A DNA stretch of 64,000 nucleotides from Aaosphaeria pasadenensis (taxonomy: Eukaryota > Ascomycota > Dothideomycetes > Pleosporales), in assembly GCA_022813625.1 (NCBI GenBank), contig JAKLMB010000023.1, forward strand, positions 1-64,000, given 5' to 3'. Positions within the stretch are counted from its first letter, which is position 1; each line of letters opens with the position of its first letter. A model generated the notes under the pieces. It ran no database searches and had not been told where the DNA came from. It saw nothing but the letters and a program-made list of their open reading frames with translations. Position numbers and translations under genes: made by a program. Below, in pieces: positions 58,821 to 64,000 of this stretch.

Positions 58821-60243
58821 ATGTCTGCGGACTTCTGGTCCGGCTACGTCTCGGGCGCTGCAGGCATCCTCATCGGCAACCCACTGGACCTTATCAAAAC
58901 TCGTATACAAGCCGGAAATGCGTCCTCCCCTTCGCCCTCGCCGTCCGATCTACCGGGAGGAGGTCAACAGCCGTTGCAGACACAGCAACAGCAACGACAG
59001 TCTATCAGAGGCCACTTCGACCGTGCAGGTACTTTGGTTAGGGGTATGTAATCTTTTAAACCTATCGTTCTTTGGACATCTTCTTCTCTGCACATATCTT
59101 TCCCTTGCCTATCAAGTTCATAGTTTTACTTTGGATGGCCTTCATGAAAGTGCTTGTGATCAAGTGCCCTCTATACATAAGTAATAGAGAGATATCCCCC
59201 CCTCCCCTAAGCAACCATATCCAACCCTGCCTAAGCAAGCACCTACACTCAAAACCTCTCCCTCTCCATAAGCCCCAAAAAGTCCAGACGACACACCCAA
59301 GAACTCTCTCTCTCTTTTTCCTATTCCTACTGCTTAAACATACATCAATGTACAAAAACCTAAACCAAACAAACCAGGCACCACAGCCCCGATCCTCGGC
59401 TACGGCGCCCTCAACGCCATCCTCTTCGTAACCTACAACCGCACGCTCTCCCTCCTGCACACCTCCCCTCCCCCCTCTTCCTCCGGCACCCCCTACTCGC
59501 CCTCCGACCTCTTCAAAGTGTGGTGCGCCGGCGCCGCGGGCGGCCTCGCAACGTTCGTCGTGTCGGCGCCGACGGAGCTGGTCAAGTGCCGGGCGCAGGT
59601 GTCGAGGGGCCCGACGACGAGCTCGTGGGCGATTGCGAGGGAGGCTTGGAGGGCCGAGGGCGTGAGGGGGTTGTACTATGGGGGTGGGATCACGAGCGTG
59701 AGGGATGCGGTCGGTTATGGGTTTTAGTGAGTTGGATTGTTTGGTTTTTTTCCCTTGATCCCCCTGTTCCAGCTTTTCAATTGTTGTCATTGGAGGTTTA
59801 TCGTGTTGCTGTTGGATTTTTAGGTTGTTGGGCTAATCGTTATGTTCAGTTTCCTGTCGTATGAGTGGAGCAAGCAGGCGCTGAGCTCGCCTGAAGACAC
59901 GGATCGCGAGGCTACGTTGAAGGTGCTTTTGTGCGGAGGGTTGGCTGGTGTTATTACGTGGGCGTCGGTGTTTCCGCTCGATGTTGTCAAGACAAGAGTA
60001 CAGACCCAGTTGCTGAATACCAGCGAGCAACAGCGCCCTTTGCTACGGCCGCAGACCGGATCACTTCCACCGGATTCGACCAGGAGACTTAGTACCATGG
60101 AGATTGCCAGGCAGGCATATCAGAAAGAGGGGGCGGGCGTTTTCTTCCGCGGACTGGGCATTTGCTCCGTACGAGCGTTTGTCGTCAATGCCGTTCAGTG
60201 GGCCGTGTATGAGTGGATGATGCAGCTCCTTCAACCAACATGA
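58821..60243 (+). CDS. Mitochondrial carrier (SLC25) protein
   Basis: A six-helix inner-membrane metabolite carrier. The model is join(58821..59043,59378..59726,59850..60243), giving 321 residues, the typical family length. The three repeat signatures are NPLDLIKTRIQ at about 20, APTELVKCRAQ at about 138, and FPLDVVKTRVQ at about 231. The second signature has Thr-Glu in place of Leu-Asp, seen in the carnitine/ornithine-like clade. Matching matrix-side motifs follow, such as GVRGLYYGGG and GAGVFFRGLG. A Gln/Ser/Pro-rich insertion follows the first signature (QTQQQQRQS). The 334-nt first intron is long for this window. Substrate cannot be fixed from sequence; carnitine/acylcarnitine or amino-acid-type transport is possible. 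Confidence 0.87.
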
Positions 60244-60596
60244 TCTTTCCGTCTAGAATCACAGCAACATCCATTTTTGTTCAGGTCGACATGTGAAGTT
60301 AAACCGAGTTTCCTCAAAAGCTTGCCTATTCCTCGAAAGCTCATTCTACAGTACATTATGAAAATTTTGATGGTCCCCCAATTTCAACCCCCTATTTCTG
60401 TAAATGGAGTCCACTCGTCCAAGATTGGGGGGCCAAAGGTCGCGCATTGATGTTGCAAATAAAGAGAAGGATGGGCCTGATAAACAGTCTGAAGTCGGCG
60501 AACCTTGGTTGCTGTGTCAGATGCGCCCGACATATGTAAAGACCTAACCTCAGCGTCAAGGCTAGACGTGTGCACAACTCTACACTGGAGCCAGAT
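60244..60596. other. Convergent spacer
   Basis: 353 bp between the stop codons of the carrier and the RRM protein genes. It holds the 3' regions of both; nothing else is seen. Confidence 0.4.
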
Positions 60597-62393
60597 TTAC
60601 ATGATCTGGTCCTGTGTCAAACCTGCCGTGGCCTCGGTCCCTTCCATCTGTTCACCACCGTTGCTCTGGTTGGAGTATCGGACATATGTCAGGCCGAGTG
60701 GTCTGCCTCCATATTGGTAGCCAGTGAATTTCGCTGATTACTAATTAGCAGAGTCAATAGAAGGATTGTTGTCAGGTCTTACCAATGGCGGTTTCGGCAT
60801 CAGCCTTCTGCTCGAACTCGACTACACCGGTTCCTCGAGAGCGTCCATTGGGCTCGTACTGGATCTCAGCACGTTCTACCTTGCCGATTGTGGTGAAGAG
60901 CTCGATCAAATCCTCGTTGCTAGTGGACCATGGCAACTGTACTGGTTAGCGCGCGTTCGAATCGGGCTCGGGATCTACTTACGTTGCGGACATAGATGAG
61001 TTGGCTTGGCTCGCCGCCCGAAGTCGCGAAGTCAGTAAATGGGTTTGGTGGGTTCGAAGGGGCATTGGCATCAAAGCCTGCATTCGGGGCTCCGCCAAAG
61101 CCACCAGGGCCTCCTCCATAACCGCCGCGACCGCCAAATCCACCTCCACCATAGCCGCCTCGTCCACCTCCGAATCCTCCACGGCCAAATCCACCGCGGC
61201 CACCGAAACCGCCACCGCCGAAGCCACCGCGGCCTCCAAATCCGCCGGGAGCGCCTGCAAAACGATCCTCGCGAACCTCAAGATTGCGACCCTGCCAGTC
61301 ATAACCGTTGAACTGTTGAATGGCATTGCGGGCATCGTCTGGCGTCTCAAAAGCCACGATTCCGGATCCCTTCGGTCGACCATCCGGGGCCATGTGCACG
61401 TCAGCACGCAGGACGGATCCAGTATGGGCTATAAGGGGGAGAAAGGTCAGTATCCTGCAAATCAATTACTCTTCAGCTTTTGTGAAACCTACCAGCCTGC
61501 CTGAACAGATCCTTAAGATCTTGCCAGCCAACATTGTAGGGGAGCTATGGCCTGTTAGTACAAGTCGAGAGGAAGCAAGGCGGGTTACAAACGTTGGCGA
61601 CATAGACCTGCCTGCCTCCGCCGGGGGGACCACCATAGCCGCCTCCGCCCGCGCCGCCACCACCGCCATATCCTCCTCCGCGTCCCATTCCGCCGTCGAA
61701 GCCGCCACGAGAGGCACTTGGGTTGGTGAATCGAGGCTCGGCCTCGCGATCCTCGCGAACGTATACGAGCCGACCCATCAGGTTCTGGTTACTGAGCGTC
61801 GCCACGGCGTTCTGCGCCTGCTCCCGAGTTGCATATTCCACGATGCCACAGCCCTATCCCAAAGGAACACCCAGTCAATCACCATCCAACTCTCAGAAAT
61901 AGACCAGCCATCATTTTACCTTTGACATTCCGTTCGGAAGAAGTAGTACGTCTGCGAACAAGACTTCACCGGCTGCGACGCGTTAGTTCCAACTGCGAAT
62001 GAGCGCTTGCGACGGCTCGGGCGTACCTTGTCTCATGAAGTCCTTCAGGTGATGCCATTTCACATCATATGAAAGATTGCCCACGTAGACTCTTCGGTCC
62101 TGCTGGGACGATTCGCGAATGCTCTGCATCATGCTCTCCTTGTTCGATGAACTATCAATTGGGCGCGAACTGCCTCCTCGACCAGCTCCGTATGATTGGT
62201 ATCCACCCGTGCCTTGAGCACCACCTGCAGGCGAGCGCGAGCGGCGGTCACTTCGGCGATAGTCGTCGCGACTGCGAGATCGACTGCGAGGAGAGTATGA
62301 ACGTCGTGAACGACGAGGTGAGCGGGATCGACGACGGGGCGAGCGATCGCGGCCAGAGTCGCGCTGGTCATATGTGTCAGTCTCGTAGCTCAT
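60597..62393 (-). CDS. Three-RRM SR/RGG RNA-binding protein (Gbp2/Hrb1-like)
   Basis: This resembles yeast Gbp2/Hrb1, SR-like proteins that couple splicing quality control to mRNA export through THO/TREX. The model is complement(join(60597..60733,60783..60936,60983..61428,61493..61544,61593..61853,61920..61972,62027..62393)), giving 489 residues; all seven exons are in phase. The N-terminal 75 residues are an Arg-Ser region (RRRSRSPRRSRR). RRM1 starts at about 101 (RRVYVGNLSYDVKW), RRM2 at about 222 (RQVYVANLPYNVGW) and RRM3 at about 388 (LIYVRNLPWSTS). Two Gly-rich linkers separate them; the second has many FGG/RGG and GGYGG units. The start was chosen for MSYETDTYD; an upstream in-frame ATG at 62546 adds unlikely sequence. 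Confidence 0.9.
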
Positions 62394-62425
62394 CGTAGCG
62401 ACTGAGCACGTGTGCGCGACGAATA

Positions 62426-62807
62426 CTAAAGCAGAGGATGAAGGGGGATGCGATGCGCCGTGAATACCGACGCAGGATGATGGGGAATGGTAGATGGGAG
62501 TTGGGGTTGTCGTGCGCGAAGGCAGTAAACCCGTTTGGCGGTCCATGTGCAGGTGAAGTCAAGCGCCTTGGCAGTGCCTTGTGAGTGGTCACGTGCGGGA
62601 GGCGATGCTACCTTGAAAGCCAATGCTGACATGATGAGGGGAAAGACTGCGGCACAATGCAGAAGCCGCAAGCCCGGACTTCGTATAGGAAGAGTAGTCG
62701 AGGCAGTGAGAGAAAAGAAAGACCGCGAGGCTGAGTCGGATAGTCTTGTAGGATGGAGGGGTGGAGTAGATTGAAATTCAAGTGGACATAGGATGGCGAC
62801 TACTTAC
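62426..62807 (-). other. Candidate 5'-UTR intron of the RRM gene
   Basis: On the minus strand there is a consensus donor (GAG then GTAAGT at 62807) and a pyrimidine-rich acceptor CTGCTTTAG ending at 62426, just 32 nt before the chosen ATG. The 382-nt size suits a fungal leader intron. It is supported by splice consensus only. Confidence 0.35.
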
Positions 62808-63103
62808 CTCGGACGGACGATATGTATCAGTAGAATCTAGAAAGAGAATCCAACGGTCAGCAAGTGAGGCCAGGAAGGAGGTGAAAGCGGACGATGAATG
62901 ATCGTAGGAAAGAAAATAGAAAGGGTGGTGAGGTTTCGGGAAAGAGGGGAAAGGGTGGAAGTAGGTAAGGTAAGTAAGTAAGTAGTAGGTGGTGAGTGGG
63001 TTGGTAAGGAAGTCAAGTAGGCAGCGAAGGGTTGTGTTGAGGGGCTCTGGCGCTCTTACCCATTTACCAAACGACGCAGAAGTCACAACCTGCCTTGACT
63101 ACG

Positions 63104-63154
63104 GGTGTGTGTGTGTGTGTGCGTGTGTGCGTGTCTGTGTGTGTCTGTGTGTGT
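63104..63154 (+). repeat. TG/GTGTCTG microsatellite
   Basis: About 50 bp of TG dinucleotides with GCG and CTG interruptions, lying upstream of the RRM gene. Confidence 0.8.
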
Positions 63155-64000
63155 GGGACGACACAGGGGAGAGTGCTGCGAGCTGCTGCGGACTGCGGAC
63201 AATAGAGGATGCACGCAGAAGAGTGGTAGACAGTCAATTAGTCGGGGCAGGCTGGGAAATCCGATGAGCAAGTGAGCAACGAGCAGCAGCAGCAACAGCA
63301 GCGGCCGTAGCAGCTTAGGGCACCAAGCACCAAGCACCAAGCCAGCTGAGAATGAGGGCAAGCGGGTCCCGATGCGAGAGCAGAGAGCGGGTGGGTGGGC
63401 GTGCGTGCGTGCTCGATGCAAGAAGACAGATTACCCTCGAGTTGGCAATGGATGCAATAATGGGATGGATGTGGTGGATGCGGCCGATGACGCGCCTGGG
63501 TTCTTGATACAAGACGCCTCTCCACGGCGAGACGGCGAATGGGGAGATTAGAGAGCCAATGGACGGCCTGGAGACCGACCGAGAGCTTCGAAGGACGACC
63601 CAGTGAGGCGGTTCTTCGACGGCGGGTAAGGTTGCAAAGCACGATCGGGGGTTCACCCTGGACTTGTGAGGATATGGCGTTTTTTTTTCTTCCTCGGAGG
63701 TGTTGGATGGACGGGAGATGGGCACGAGTGGGGGTTGGGTAGATGTGCTTGCCTGCTATCTCTGTCCTGGATGCATGGGTGAATGTAACGTCCTATGGTT
63801 ATTGCTCGTACGAAAGACGAGATAATACCAGGCAGATACCAACCAAACAACAGTCACTGGATCTGTCAGGTGTACTGTGTAGGCGTCGAGTTGTACCTAA
63901 GGTATGCAATTCAATATCTGTTGTGCTTACCCGTGCCTGGCCTGACGTTGTGTTTGTACATACCTAAACTCCACCAGGGTCTGTCTGTATCTGGTACTCG

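Larger units (their letters stand above)
62394..64000. other. Upstream region of the RRM gene to the window end
   Basis: Contains a likely leader intron (62426-62807), GGTAAGTAAGTAAG-type repeats near 62965-62985, a TG dinucleotide repeat at 63104-63154 and CAGCAG units at 63283-63302. ORFs of up to 136 codons overlap these low-complexity tracts on both strands and are not credible. Confidence 0.4.

Noticed and set aside
63238..63725. 134- and 136-codon minus-strand ORFs near the window end
   Set aside because: They span CAG and TG simple repeats and have no motif or splice support.

Overview
The window looks like nuclear chromosomal DNA from a filamentous ascomycete (Pezizomycotina, possibly a dothideomycete; the class is a weak inference). 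The reasons are short introns of roughly 50-120 nt with GTRNGT donors, CTAAC/CTGAC branch sites and YAG acceptors, compact genes spaced by 0.2-6.6 kb, conserved fungal housekeeping proteins, and a left-end block (1 to about 2770) that is extremely AT- and TpA-rich. That block carries diverged direct and inverted repeat copies differing mainly by C-to-T/G-to-A transitions, the footprint of repeat-induced point mutation (RIP). It changes abruptly into gene-bearing DNA at about 2770.

From left to right: a RIP-degraded LTR-like repeat cluster (1-2770); a dienelactone hydrolase-family gene with three consecutive micro-exons (2894-4261); SLD5 of the GINS replication complex (minus, 4508-5280); a CDC25/NimT mitotic phosphatase (minus, 6789-8727); a 5 kb divergent spacer; POL5/MYBBP1A (13795-17041); a small signal-peptide-bearing EthD protein (minus, 17235-17889); UBP14/isopeptidase T (18901-21529); the Fe-S scaffold ISU1 (22154-22936); MSH2 (24879-27755); VAC7 (minus, 29556-32719); a 6.6 kb spacer rich in simple sequence; IST1 (39305-40395); a 5.4 kb spacer; AUR1 inositol phosphorylceramide synthase (45847-47383); an HSPA12-type Hsp70-like protein (minus, 48885-51078) divergent from a single-pass membrane protein (about 51398-53084); a helical fungal protein of unknown function (53925-55045); an NYN-domain protein (minus, 55900-57786); an SLC25 mitochondrial carrier (58821-60243); and a three-RRM SR/RGG protein of the Gbp2/Hrb1 type (minus, 60597-62393).

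There is no biosynthetic or operon-like cluster. Most genes are core functions: replication and mismatch repair (SLD5, MSH2), mitosis (CDC25), rDNA and ribosome biogenesis (POL5), ubiquitin recycling (UBP14), Fe-S assembly (ISU1), vacuole/PI(3,5)P2 and ESCRT-III (VAC7, IST1), sphingolipids (AUR1) and mRNA export (GBP2-like). The accessory-looking part is 48.9-55.0 kb. The most striking observations are an apparent AT-AC intron in ISU1 whose removal restores the conserved protein sequence exactly, and a near-perfect 35-bp foldback inside intron 1 of the dienelactone hydrolase gene beside the AT-rich block. All exon junctions were placed by eye from splice consensus and reading phase; each full gene model sums to a multiple of three.
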